The notes under the pieces: generated by a model
What the model was told of the DNA's origin: nothing
Seen by the model: only the letters and a program-made list of their open reading frames with translations
The model's database searches: none
In this document: positions 1 through 11,353 of the stretch, one piece after another
Position numbering within the stretch: the first letter of the stretch is position 1
Layout of the letters: the number at the start of each line of letters is the position of its first letter
Assembly (NCBI GenBank): GCA_963971535.1
Contig: OZ020592.1
Location: 58,626,324-58,690,323 of the forward strand
DNA length: 64,000 nucleotides
Direction of reading: 5' to 3'
Source of the DNA: Notolepis coatsorum
Lineage: Eukaryota; Chordata; Actinopteri; Aulopiformes; Paralepididae
Program-made: the position numbers and the translations under genes

Positions 1-60
1 ATGCCTGAATTTCCCCAAGGGGATCAATAAAGGAATATCTTATCTTATCTTAAACACACA
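1..60 (+). mobile_element. 3' tail of a fish LINE
   Basis: The sequence reads ATTTCCCCAAGGGGATCAAT, then AAAGG and repeated TATCT units. This is the usual terminal signature of L2/Rex-type LINEs in fish. Only the end is in the window; the body would lie to the left. Related tails occur at 30325-30370 (inverted) and 55376-55420. Confidence 0.6.
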
Positions 61-346
61 CACACACATACATACAGTATATATATACAGTACACATTCG
101 GTCTAGCATTGTGCCAGAACGACCCCCAAACGTCCTCACAGAAGAAGTTCAGTACAGCCCAAGCACTAGTATACTGCATACTAGTCATACTAGTCCAGAA
201 TTCCATAGCTGTCTATTCTGTAGTTAAGGAGATAACAGAATGCTCACTCTTTTACAGTATATCTTCTCATTAGGCTATACTTCTAGTGAATTAAATAATG
301 AAATTAAACTATTCCCCCAGGAACCCTCTCAAGGACCCCTGGGGGA
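61..346. other. Non-coding stretch with short AC/AT microsatellite
   Basis: It begins with an AC dinucleotide run and AT-rich sequence, followed by short ACTAGTATACTG/CATACTAGTC repeats around 165-200. No reading frame or recognisable family was seen. Confidence 0.5.
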
Positions 347-1001
347 CCCCATGTTGAGGACCACTGTAACGTTATCCATGTTGAGGACCAGTGTAACATT
401 ATCATGTTGAGGACCACTGTAGTAACGTTATCATGTTGAGGACCAGTGTAGTAATGTTATCATGTTGAGGACCAGTGTAACATTATCATGTTGAGGACCA
501 CTGTAGTAACGTTATCATGTTGAGGACGAGTGTAGTAACGTTATCATGTTGAGGACCAGTGTAGTAATGTTATCATGTTGAGGACACTGTAGTAACGTTA
601 TCATGTTGAGGACACTGTAAATGTTATCATGTTGAGGACCAGTGTAGTAATGTTATCATGTTGAGGACCACTGTAGTAATGTTATCATGTTGAGAACCAC
701 TGTAGTAATGTTATCATGTTGAGGACCAGTGTAGTAATCTTATCATGTTGAGGACCACTGTAGTAATGTTATCATGTTGAGGACCAGTGTAGTAATGTTA
801 TCCATGTTGAGGACCAGTGTAGTAACGTTATCATGTTGAGGACCAGTGTAGTAACGTTATCATGTTGAGGACCAGTGTAGTAACGTTATCATGTTGAGGA
901 CCAGTGTAGTAACGTTATCATGTTGAGGACCAGTGTAGTACCGTTATCATGTTGAGGACCAGTGTAGTAACATTATCATGTTGAGGACCACATCAAACAA
1001 G
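347..1001. repeat. ~29-bp minisatellite (GTTGAGGACCAGTGTAGTAA type)
   Basis: About 22 tandem units, each built around GTTGAGGACC, AGTGTAGTAA and CGTTATCAT. Units vary at a few positions (CACTG/CAGTG, ACGTT/ATGTT) and some lack GTAGTAA. The same unit resumes at 1415-1565, and single copies persist at 5143-5171 and 10905-10945. The array was therefore the landing site for everything between 1002 and 10904. Confidence 0.95.
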
Positions 1002-1339
1002 AGGTGGACGCGGGCCAATACTGCGGCATGGTCATGCTGGACCTACAAAAAGCCTTCGACACTGTCAATCACTCCATTCTGATTGACAAGCTAAAAGCAA
1101 TTGGTTTTGATAGTCTATCAGTGAGCTGGATGCAATCCTACCTGGAGGGGAGAGAACAGATGGTGGAGGTAAACAGCACCCTATCCCCCCCCCCCCCTCA
1201 CAGTGAGCTGTGGTGTTCCACAAGGAAGCATACTAGGACCGCTACTGTTCCTAATTTATGCAAATGACATGTCATCAACTTGTGACTGCAACTTGTTCTT
1301 GTTCGCAGACGACTCAGCCCTGCTGGTCTCTGACAACAC
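1002..1339 (+). mobile_element. LINE reverse-transcriptase fragment patched into minisatellite
   Basis: This piece is almost identical to 9172-9514 of the full LINE at 6609-10494. It covers the RT segment with the LQKAFDTVNH block and the polypurine/GVPQGS region. It lacks both LINE ends, so it is not an ordinary 5'-truncated insertion. Its left edge shares GACCAC with the minisatellite unit, which points to microhomology-mediated joining. A poly-C run near 1186 breaks the frame, as in the parent LINE. It abuts a SINE fragment at 1345. Confidence 0.85.
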
Positions 1340-1344
1340 AGACA

Positions 1345-1414
1345 GCCGGAGTCGAACCCGGTGTCTCTTGCGTTGGTGACGAGCGCAATGTCCGCTGCGC
1401 CACCCAGCCGCTCC
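1345..1414 (-). mobile_element. tRNA-like head of a SINE (fragment)
   Basis: On the minus strand it carries an A-box-like TGGCGCAGCGG and the B-box GGTTCGACTCC. It matches the heads of the full SINEs at 18257, 34384 and 46404. Only the tRNA-like part is present, joined directly to the LINE fragment on one side and to the minisatellite on the other. Confidence 0.85.
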
Positions 1415-1565
1415 AGTGTAGTAACGTTATCATGTTGAGGACACTGTAGTAATGTTATCATGTTGAGGACCACTGTAGTAATGTTATCATGTTGAGAACC
1501 ACTGTAGTAATGTTATCATGTTGAGGACCACTGTAGTAATGTTATCATGTTGAGGACCAGTGTAG
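1415..1565. repeat. Minisatellite resumes (~29-bp units)
   Basis: About five further units of the array at 347-1001. The last unit is cut by the left end of the transposon at 1566, leaving CCAGTGTAG at the junction. The same nine bases follow the transposon's right end at 5143-5151. Confidence 0.92.
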
Positions 1566-4500
1566 TAGGGCGGGCCATACTTTTTTTTTTTGGAAAATCA
1601 ATCGAGTGGGGTGTCTAAAATACATGTTTTTTTGTGGGGAATTCAAATATGGGATTATTTTTCTAATCGGATGACTCCTACCTACATTGTTTTGGATTTC
1701 AAAATGGCCGATTTGACAATTTTTCACCCCTTGGCCATACATGGATGCCAACATGAATCTGAAGGAAATCCTAACATGCAAGGTGTCTAAATGATGTGTT
1801 TCTTAATGGGGAATTCAAATATGAGTTCATTTTTGGGATAGGATAACTCTAACCTACATCATTTTGGATTTCAAAATGGCCGATTTTACCATTTTTCACC
1901 CCTTGGCCATACATGGATGATAACATGAATCTGAAGGAATTCCTAACATGCAATATGTCTAAATGATGTGTTTCTTAATGGGGAATTCAAATATGAGGTC
2001 ATTTTTGGGATAGGATAAATATAACCTGCATAATCTTGGATTTCAAAATGGCTGATTTTACCATTTGAACCCATTGGTATTGTATTACAAAATTGCAAAG
2101 ATAAAAAATATATGGGAAATCATTTATAATGACAAAGCCATCAAATTTATTAACAAATGAACTGTATATAACTGGATACAACTCCAAAGATCAATAATAA
2201 TAATACTAACAATAATAAATTGTATTTGTAATGCACACAAACACCTAAGTGCTAAATCTCGATTTCCTGACTTCTTGAACTTTGCCAGGTTCCAATATCT
2301 TGATTGGACTCATTCTTGGATGGCAAGATCTCCTACTGTACTGCTTTAGCCACCAACCTACAAACACAAACTTAAAGTCAACGTCAGCCATAAATAGGTG
2401 AGCTCTTTCCAGAACTACTCAGCAGAAACCTCTGTAACCATTTTAACAAACGTCTCAATGTAGCCTATTGAGAAAATCCATGGGGCTCCATCAATCATCT
2501 ATCTTCTTAAATTTGATCAGGTTGCACAAGTCCTGCTTGGATTCATTCTTGGACATCAGCCTCCTGCTGGTCTCCTGAGCCCTGATCCCTCCATCCCTTT
2601 TTTCTTGTGAAAAGTACTTAGCAGAGGCCTCAGTCACCATTTTAACAACCCATGGGGGTGTTGATGAAGTTCTTCACCTCGGAGGTGCTTAGGGAGCAGG
2701 TGAGAGGTGGCTCTGACACATCTTCTGACCAGCTGATTAAGCCACCAATGCTGGAAGCGTCACTATTGATGTGAGGTGTTCTTCTGATCCTGACACAGGA
2801 GTCTCCCAGCTGAGTGTCTGGATCCCCCTCTCCCCTGATGGCCAGGATTCTCTCCACCCCCTCAATTCTCTCTTTTTGATCCTCAGAGCACAGCAGTGTT
2901 TGGAGGATGGCTTCACTGTGGGCATACCAAGCAGATCTTCTCACAGTTGGCATCACAACATCCAGCACCTCCTTCCTCTGAGACTTGAGGCAGTCCAGCT
3001 GAAACAGGATGTGCCTAGGCCCTTCGATCCAGGAGTGCTTGACCTTCATGTTGAACCAACATGGATAATACACTCCAATGATGAATTCCACAATGCATTG
3101 TAGATTATTCAGGTTCTTTCTTTTAAGTTGATGCTTTGACACCCAGAGTCTGAGGAGTCTGTTTGCTGTGGTGAGCCAGCGGCTGTGGTTTACCGGTCCA
3201 ATCTCCAGCAGAGCCAGCCTTGCAGAAAGCACTCCATCCCTGATTGCACAGACCAGCTTATAGCCATAGTGTTGATCAGTTGAGAGATCTTGAATGATCT
3301 TCTCAGGCAGCTTGATCAGCGGAGGGCCAAGAAAGATCCTGGTGAAGTTAGGATTGATCTCCAAGTCTGTAACAGAATCAAGGAGCTGTCCTATTGGCCC
3401 AGACAATTTGTTGTCTGACAGAGTAGCCCCATCAACTTCAACAATGAGACGGCGCAGTGGAAGTTCACCAGTGTGCAGGTTGCACACCAACCAGACCAGC
3501 TTTCTCCCCAGGTGCAGCTCCAGCTTCCGCATTACACCTGCCTTCACTCCAGTGTTGACATTGGTCGAGTCTCCTCCAATGGCCCACAAGGTCTTATCAG
3601 AACCTCTCTCTTTCAGCCAGGCAAACAGGACCTTAGCAATCTTCTCTGCATGGGACTCCTCTTTAGTTGCTTTCTCTGGTGTAAAGTGGAACAGATAGTT
3701 GCTGCCAGGCTCACTAGCAACACTATAGTGTTCTTCCTTGATCTTTGCAGGAAAAGATTGGTCACTGCCCTCAGCTTCCATCATCACATTGGTCATGTCA
3801 ATCCGCCCATCAAAGAGGATACAGGAGATCCCCCCCTCCTCCCTGCACTTCTCCTCAAACTCTTCCCCCAGCTCTTGCATCAACTTTTCTTCTGCTCTCT
3901 TAACCTTGTTCTTATCAATCACTTTACTTGTGTCATCTTCTAAGATGAGTCCTGCATCAATCAGAGCTGCAGTTGCTATAGCTGCAGTTGGCCTTAGACC
4001 TATGCCATACCTTACACTAGCAAGGGCGATGTTTGGAATCTCATCATAATTTTTCCGTAGCTTTGCTGAAGCTGCAGGGTCAGTTTCAGGAATGAGCTCA
4101 ACTTCAGGGACTGTAAGGAAGCTCTCAACATCCTTCCTGGCAACCTTGTCTGCTGCTGCAAAGCTTTATTCTTTGCCCCTTCTCCTTTTCTCTGCCTTCT
4201 TTTCCATCCCCTCCCTTTCCAATGTTTTCACCTGTCTCTTGTGCTCAGGCAGATCAGCTCCAGCCATTTGGTGTGGTCCTTTACTTCCAACCTTTTCCCT
4301 CTGTCCCTTGATGTAGGCAATATCTTTCACAGGAATCTTTTTGTCTTTGCTGCAGCAACAGTTAATGTGGGCTTGCATCACACAACCCTCACAACCTGCC
4401 TCCTCACAACTAGTAATCTGGCACTTGCAAGTTAAAATATCAAATAACTTGTCCAACTTGACAATTAAACTCTCAAGTTTGCTTCTCCCAAGATAAAAGC

Positions 4501-5142
4501 TCACTGCCTGGTTCCACATCTCCTTGAGCTTGGTCATGATGGTCACCTTTTTATTGACAACAGGTGACTTGAAAAGAGCATTAGCTTTCTTCCACTGACA
4601 AATCAGACCGGAGTAGATGTCACTCATTAGCTGGTCCATTGGATAGTTCCTCCTGTCATTTTTGAAATCCAAAATTATGCAGGTTAGAGTTATCCTATCC
4701 CAAAAATGAAATCATATTTGAATTCCCCATTAAGAAACACATCATTTAGACACCTTGCATGTTAGGATTTCCTTCAGCTTCATGTTGGCATCCATGTATG
4801 GCCAAGGGGTGAAAAATGGTAAAATCGGCCATTTTGAAATCCAAAATTATGCAGGTTAGAGTTATCCTATCCCAAAAATGACCTCATATTTGAATTCCCC
4901 ATTAAGAAACACATCATTTAGACACCTTGCATGTTATGATTTCCTTCAGATTCATGTTGGCATCCATGTATGGCCAAGGGGTGAAAAATGGTCAAATCGG
5001 CCATTTTGAAATCCAAAACAATGTAGGTAGGAGTTATCCGATTAGAAAAATAATCCCATATTTGAATTCCCCACAAAAAAACACGTATTTTAGACACCCC
5101 ACTCGATTGATTTTCCAAAAAAAAAAAGTATGGCCCGCCCTA
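1566..5142 (-). mobile_element. 3.6-kb DNA transposon with ~490-bp inverted repeats
   Basis: The ends read TAGGGCGGGCCATAC and its exact reverse complement, flanked by CCAGTGTAG on both sides. The direct repeat could be a target duplication or simply the minisatellite unit. Each terminal arm (1566 to ~2075 and ~4660 to 5142) contains about three diverged sub-repeats of ~170 bp, each with the core TTTCAAAATGGCCGATTT. Between the arms lies one minus-strand transposase frame. The TAGGG ends and the possible 8-9-bp duplication fit hAT-like elements, but the superfamily is not proven. The exact boundary is uncertain by 1-2 bases because (TA)GTAGGG could also be the terminus. Confidence 0.85.
2642..4672 (-). 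pseudogene. Transposase of the long-TIR element, one internal stop
   Basis: A single frame of 677 codons, broken only by a TAA at 4166-4168. The part upstream of the stop is 168 residues; the part downstream runs open for about 500 residues and continues in the same frame. The N-terminal part has a cysteine-rich cluster (CKCQITSC, EEAGCEGC, INCCC) resembling a zinc-binding DNA recognition domain. The C-terminal part has, in order, LFDGRID, IGGDSTNVNTG, LVCNLHTGELPLR and HSRWLTTANR. The D, D, C-x-x-H and RW order recalls RNase H-fold hAT-type transposases. The proposed start ATG lies inside the inner TIR sub-repeat, so the TIR doubles as leader. I recognise the type of protein but cannot assign a named family. 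Confidence 0.75.
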
Positions 5143-5171
5143 CCAGTGTAGTAATGTTATTATGTTGAGCA
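5143..5171. repeat. Single minisatellite unit between two transposons
   Basis: CCAGTGTAGTAATGTTATTA is followed by TGTTGAGCA. This is one unit of the array seen left of 1565 and it separates the long-TIR transposon from the left arm of the MITE. It is duplicated with the rest of the segment at about 6551-6579. Confidence 0.9.
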
Positions 5172-5200
5172 TAGATATATATAGAACACTAGATAGCTTA
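5172..5200. mobile_element. Left arm of a MITE split by a LINE
   Basis: The 29 bases beginning TAGATATATATAGAACACTA are the exact inverted complement of 10876-10904. Everything between is the split MITE plus the LINE and its duplicated 5' part. A second copy of this arm is at 6580-6608 because of the local duplication. Confidence 0.85.
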
Positions 5201-6396
5201 AGGCGGAGTCACCAGCACTACTCCTTGCGGGAGATATTAAATTAAACCCGGGCCCGACTACACGACTACAACAGAAAGTGATGAATCAGAGGCTCCCACA
5301 AATAGTGACGGCTACCGCTATCGCGATCAACAATAATGACAACAACATCCTTTTCAACGACACCAACATCCTAACACCGGCGTCGGGTGCATACATTCCA
5401 CCCGACACCGGAGCAGTGATAACTGCCGTCGCGATCAACAACAACAACGACACCAACATCCTAACACCGGCGTCGGGTGCATACATTCCACCCGACACCG
5501 GAGCAGTGATGACTGCCGACGCGATCAACAACAACAACGACAACAACATCCTTTTCAACAACAACAGTGTCAACCCCGGACCCAGCCACGTCAGGACCCC
5601 CGTCAGGACGCGAACCCAGACGCGACGACTGGGTCTGGCACTACAGGATGCAACGATGGCTTCGGGTGCCTACTTTCCACCCGACGCCGGAGCAATCAAC
5701 CCACCCGACGCCGCCGCAGAGGAACACACGGGAGGACGAGACGTCTCCACAGCAGGGAGCCGGCGGGATGTAATCAACACAGCCCCTGGCCCCTGCCCCC
5801 TCCCCACGGAATCCCACCACCAGACGGAATCAACACAGACGCCAGCAGATGAACATGACAAAGAATCTCACCCACCCCCCCCTCCCACACACGGACCAAA
5901 TAATAACAACACAGCCCCACCCCCCTCCCGTCGCGGGACACCCACCTTGATCAAAGGATCCCCCACCCCCCCTCCGGACATCACAGAGCCCCCCCCCCTT
6001 CCCACAGAAGAAGAACCCTACCTTTATCTCAAGGATATTGACAACACAGCAAATAAAAACGGACTACATATCTTCCATCTTAATGTAAATAGCCTCAGGC
6101 ACAAACTGGCAGAAATAAGACAACATTTCATTAGCGGTAAGGTAAACATACTATGTTTCTCAGAAACTAAACTGGACTCATCAGTAACAGACCCGGAAAT
6201 TGAATTGGAGAACTATTCTTTAGTCCGCAATGACAGGAACAGGCATGGAGGAGGTGTCTGTATGTACATCCATAAAGACACCAAATTTATTAACCGTACA
6301 GTCCTAGATCATGAGGCTATTGAAACTGTTTTTGTAGAAATTCTATTTGAAAGGGCTAAATCTGTTCTAGTCGGCACAATTTACAGACCGCCAGAC
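5201..6396 (+). mobile_element. Duplicated 5' part of the LINE (truncated copy)
   Basis: Same 5' leader and same start (ATG at 5278) as the full LINE at 6609. The open frame covers the Asn/Pro-rich N-terminus and the first third of the endonuclease domain (HIFHLNVNSLRHKL, ILCFSETKLD). It ends abruptly at the YRPPD block at 6396, then runs through filler and a second transposon TIR to a stop at 6574-6576. It is a by-product of the tandem duplication, not an independent insertion. Confidence 0.9.
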
Positions 6397-6608
6397 TTTT
6401 TGAATTCTTTTTTTGAAATCCAAAACAATGTAGGTAGGAGTTATCCGATTAGAAAAATAATCCCATATTTGAATTCCCCACAAAAAAACACGTATTTTAG
6501 ACACCCCACTCGATTGATTTTCCAAAAAAAAAAAAGTATGGCCCGCCCTACCAGTGTAGTAATGTTATTATGTTGAGCATAGATATATATAGAACACTAG
6601 ATAGCTTA

Positions 6609-9600
6609 AGGCGGAGTCACCAGCACTACTCCTTGCGGGAGATATTAAATTAAACCCGGGCCCGACTACACGACTACAACAGAAAGTGATGAATCAGAGG
6701 CTCCCACAAATAGTGACGGCTACCGCTATCGCGATCAACAATAATGACAACAACATCCTTTTCAACGACACCAACATCCTAACACCGGCGTCGGGTGCAT
6801 ACATTCCACCCGACACCGGAGCAGTGATAACTGCCGTCGCGATCAACAACAACAACGACACCAACATCCTAACACCGGCGTCGGGTGCATACATTCCACC
6901 CGACACCGGAGCAGTGATGACTGCCGACGCGATCAACAACAACAACGACAACAACATCCTTTTCAACAACAACAGTGTCAACCCCGGACCCAGCCACGTC
7001 AGGACCCCCGTCAGGACGCGAACCCAGACGCGACGACTGGGTCTGGCACTACAGGATGCAACGATGGCTTCGGGTGCCTACTTTCCACCCGACGCCGGAG
7101 CAATCAACCCACCCGACGCCGCCGCAGAGGAACACACGGGAGGACGAGACGTCTCCACAGCAGGGAGCCGGCGGGATGTAATCAACACAGCCCCTGGCCC
7201 CTGCCCCCTCCCCACGGAATCCCACCACCAGACGGAATCAACACAGACGCCAGCAGATGAACATGACAAAGAATCTCACCCACCCCCCCCTCCCACACAC
7301 GGACCAAATAATAACAACACAGCCCCACCCCCCTCTCGTCGCGGGACACCCACCTTGATCAAAGGATCCCCCACCCCCCCTCCGGACATCACAGAGCCCC
7401 CCCCCCTTCCCACAGAAGAAGAACCCTACCTTTATCTCAAGGATATTGACAACACAGCAAATAAAAACGGACTACATATCTTCCATCTTAATGTAAATAG
7501 CCTCAGGCACAAACTGGCAGAAATAAGACAACATTTCATTAGCGGTAAGGTAAACATACTATGTTTCTCAGAAACTAAACTGGACTCATCAGTAACAGAC
7601 CCGGAAATTGAATTGGAGAACTATTCTTTAGTCCGCAATGACAGGAACAGGCATGGAGGAGGTGTCTGTATGTACATCCATAAAGACACCAAATTTATTA
7701 ACCGTACAGACCTAGATCATGAGGCTATTGAAACTGTTTTTGTAGAAATTCTATTTGAAAGGGCTAAATCTGTTCTAGTCGGCACAATTTACAGACCGCC
7801 AGACCAAAATGGCTTTTATGATGTGTTGGATGCGTGCTTAGCTGGAGCTGAGGATACAGAAATGATTCTTATTGGGGATTGGAACACGGATATGCAACAA
7901 AAAGATGCACCCGTCTTCAAATCCTACAATAGGTTTTGTGATCTGCACGGCCTCAGCCAGCTAATCACACAACCCACACGTGTATGTGAGTCAACTCAGA
8001 CTACCATTGACCTCATCCTGACCTCTGACAAGTCCAAGATCGCCAATAAAGGGGTTATAGCATGCGGGTTAAGTGATCATTATATGATATTCTGTACGCG
8101 CAAAAAGCTAAAACAAAAGGCTGGCTGTCACAAAACAGTCACATCTAGAGACCTCAAAACCTACTCTAGTGAGGCCTTTAACCTTGAACTGGAGGGTCTG
8201 GACTGGTCAGATGAGCTCAATGGTACACTGGTTGAAGAAACATGGCTTGGCTTCAAAACCAAATTTTCAACGATACTAAACAACATGGCCCCCCTAAGAA
8301 CCACCAGGGTAAAAGATTGCACGGAGCCATGGATGCACGCTGAAATACTGACCGCTATGAAAACCAGAGACAAAAAATGCTCTGAGTTTCGTAAAAGTCA
8401 GTCAAAGCTTACCATAAGCACGAGCAGTGAACTCCAAGCCCACGTGACTGAACTCAAACTGGAAAGAAACAGACTAAGAAATGATGTAAACTCCATGATC
8501 AAAACAGCAAAAAAAAATGTCATCAACTTTGGAAATTACTCAATAACCAACTAGGCTGCAGTAAAAAACTTAAAACCAGATTCTCAAACATAAACATAAA
8601 GACGGACAACACGCTCATCACAGAAAAGCTGGATGTAGCCAATTACTTAAATAGTTTCTTCACAAACATAGCCACAACACTGGTAAACAAACTATCCTCC
8701 CACTCAGGGCATTATGGGGTAGAACACATAGTAGCATACTACAAGAACCTAGGGGTCCACAAAGACGACTTCAAACTGGAAATGGTAACAACAGATGAGG
8801 TACTCAAAAAACTGAGCGCCCTCCAACCTAACAAGGCCACTGGCCATGACAACATCCCCTCCAAATTCCTCAGAGTCTCAGCAGCCGCCATCACCCCAGT
8901 CATCACACACATAATAAACCTCTCCATAAAACAGGGACACGTCCCCAAGGACTTCAAAATTGCGAGAGTGACCCCTCTGCACAAAAAAGGCAGTAAATTA
9001 GACCCAGGCAACTACCGCCCTGTTTCTATACTTACCTCCATCTCGAAAGTCATGGAAAAAATTGTATACGAACAGGTCGAAAAATACCTTGCGGAAAAAA
9101 ATCTAATCTACGAATTCCAATCTGGCTTCAGAACATCCCACTCCACTGACACATGTCTTCTCTATTTAAACGACCACATCAAACAAGAGGTGGACGCGGG
9201 CAAATACTGCGGCATGGTCATGCTGGACCTACAAAAGGCCTTCGACACTGTCAATCACACCATTCTGATTGACAAGCTAAAAGCAATTGGTTTTGATAGT
9301 CTATCAGTGAGCTGGATGCAATCCTACCTGGAGGGGAGAGAGCAGATGGTGGAGGTAAACGGTACCCTATCCCCCCCCCCTCACAGTAAGCTGTGGTGTT
9401 CCACAAGGAAGCATACTAGGTCCGCTACTGTTCCTAATTTATGCAAATGACATGTCGTCAGCTTGTGACTGCAACTTGTTCCTGTTTGCGGACGACTCAG
9501 CCCTGCTGGTCTCTGACAAGAACAAGTTACAGGTTGAAAAAACCCTCAGCTCAGAACTAGGCAAAATCTGCATATGGCTCGCTGATAACAAACTATCATT

Positions 9601-10461
9601 ACACATGGGCAAAACAGAGTCCATTCTCTTCAGTTCAAATAACAAACTCAGCAAGACCGACGGCTTCTCAGTTACAGTGGGTGACAATATTGTCACAAGG
9701 AAAGAAGATATTACCTACCTGGGTTCCATCCTAGAGGCAAATCTTTCCTGTGACAAAATGGCATCCAATGTAATAAAAAAAGTCAACCAACGAACTCGTT
9801 TCTTGTACCGGATCTCCTCACTAGTAAACAAGAATACCCTGAAGACTCTAGCAGGAGCACTCATTCAAGGGTACTACGACTATGCTTGCACCTCATGGTA
9901 CCAAAGCACCTCAAAGGCGCTAAAAACAAAATTACAAACATCTCAAAACAAACTGGTCAGACTACTGCTTGACCTTACTCCTAGAACCCACCTCACCCCT
10001 GCCCACTTTGACAACCTAGGATGGCTTAGAGTAGACGACAGAGTACAGCAACTTGCAATGGGCCTGGTCTACAAGATACATTACACGACCAAGGTACCCA
10101 TGTACATGTCAAAATACTTCCCAAAGGTCAGTGAATACCACGATCACAACACCAGAGGGAGCTCCACAAATCATGTTAAACCCAGATTCGGCTCAAACAA
10201 GGGACTAAACACGTTTCGCAATTATGCCACATCAATGTGGAACGCCCTACCCAAAGCTGTAAAGGAATGTGAATCACTACCCACTTTCAAAAACACTCTC
10301 AAAAAACACCTAAGGGAGACTGCAACTCGAAACTGGCCCCTGTAAATGTCCGAACACAACCCCCTCCAATGTACAGTAAATTACCAAGTATGGTCTTGTC
10401 AATAATCCAATGTACAGTTTTGTTTGTACAGTTACCCATTCTACAATCTGTTAATAAAGTT

Positions 10462-10494
<33 letters not shown>
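6609..10494 (+). mobile_element. Near-full-length LINE with (TCAA)n tail
   Basis: A 3.9-kb non-LTR retrotransposon with a short leader rich in CCCGGGCCCG, one long coding region (6686-10345), a ~100-bp 3' UTR with AATAAAG and a tail of about ten TCAA repeats. It sits inside a MITE whose arms flank it (5172-5200 and 10495-10904). The same 3' end is found inverted at 31525-31600 and an internal fragment at 1002-1339, so the family has been mobile in this genome. Confidence 0.93.
6686..10345 (+). pseudogene. LINE ORF: APE endonuclease plus reverse transcriptase, two homopolymer frameshifts
   Basis: About 1,220 codons in three frames. Residues 1-250 are Asn-, Pro- and Thr-rich with two repeats of ASGAYIPPDTGAV. 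The APE-type endonuclease follows (HIFHLNVNSLRHKL, ILCFSETKLD, GTIYRPPD, LIGDWNTD, GLSDHYMI). The reverse transcriptase runs from about 8820 with [67 protein letters not shown] (next frame) and FADDSALL. The C-terminal region ends with FKNTLKKHL. Frame changes occur only at an A run (~8511-8518) and a C run (~9370-9379). Both are places where sequencing indels are common, so the copy may be coding-competent. The clade (Jockey/I/CR1 group) is not assigned. Confidence 0.88.
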
Positions 10495-10904
10495 GCATTG
10501 CTGAACCGCCGCCATCTTGCCCCAGTCAGCCTTGAGTGAGGGTGAGTGATCTGCACAGACAAAAATACTCATAATATTTACGGATTTACAAACGGTTTGG
10601 TTTATTACAAGCATTATTAACGTGGCTATGAATCAAGCGGTTTGTAAAAAAACATCTTTAAATTATTATTTTTTTTACAAGTATGCAGTATCATAACTAC
10701 ATCTTTGATGTTTATAGCAAACCAACCCGTTTGAAAATCGGTAAAGAATTGAGCAATCTATGTACTATTTAAATAGTACATGCACCATAGACATTAATGT
10801 TATCAGTAGCTGAGCTGCCTGGGGCAAGATGGCCGCCCTACGACAACGTCACTCTCCATTGGCCGGCAGCGCGGGTAAGCTATCTAGTGTTCTATATATA
10901 TCTA
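10495..10904. mobile_element. Right part of the MITE interrupted by the LINE
   Basis: It begins GCATTGCTGAACCGCCGCCA and ends with the 29-bp arm complementary to 5172-5200. An internal inverted pair, CCGCCATCTTGCCCCAG near 10509 and CTGGGGCAAGATGGCC near 10819, extends the TIR inward. The middle is A+T-rich without coding capacity. One minisatellite unit follows at 10905-10945. Confidence 0.8.
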
Positions 10905-10945
10905 GGATGTTGAGGACCAGTGTAGTAACGTTATCCATGGGGGAG
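10905..10945. repeat. Last minisatellite unit of the array
   Basis: GGATGTTGAGGACCAGTGTA followed by GTAACGTTATCC matches the left array. This shows that 1002-10904 is nested insertion and duplication inside one repeat locus. Confidence 0.9.
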
Positions 10946-11314
10946 ACGTGTCCATTTGTAAAACTGTTTAACTGACTCACCCAATGCAATATGCATATAA
11001 GACACATACTGTATTAATAGGATACATCACCGTCATACAGGAAACAAGTACACATCAAGAGGTAGCAACTACCCCGACTCCAATCTTAACTTTCCCCCAA
11101 AATGTTTCTGTGGCTTCAAAGAAAGACAAGCAGACAAGCATAAATTAAAATACCTAAATATTATTGAGTCTTAACATTAGTCTGTGTGTTTGTGTGTATC
11201 TGATTGTGGTAGCAGGTTACAGAGGGTGTGTGTGTGTGTGTTTGTGTGTGTGTTTATGTATGGTAAGGTTTGTGTATGTATTTGTATATGCACATGTGTG
11301 CATTTGAGTGTGTT

Positions 11315-11353
<39 letters not shown>

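Larger units (their letters stand above)
5004..7804. repeat. Direct tandem duplication of ~1.39 kb
   Basis: 5004-6396 and 6411-7804 are nearly identical. The segment contains the outer right TIR of the long-TIR transposon, a minisatellite unit, the MITE arm and the first ~1.2 kb of the LINE. Differences seen are one base in the poly-A run (11 versus 12), CCCGTC/CTCGTC near 5928/7336, and GTCCTAG/GACCTAG near 6301/7709. A 14-bp filler (6397-6410) sits at the junction. Such identity means a very recent duplication or an assembly artefact. Confidence 0.9.

Noticed and set aside
347..1565. CRISPR-like regular repeats
   Set aside because: Units are directly adjacent without spacers, in a eukaryotic genome; it is a minisatellite.
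3294..4316. Plus-strand open frames across the long-TIR transposon
   Set aside because: They are the antisense of the transposase frame, which carries the recognisable motifs.
5286..5861. Minus-strand hydrophobic frames in the LINE 5' region
   Set aside because: Antisense of the repetitive Asn/Pro-rich LINE N-terminus, duplicated identically at 6694-7269.
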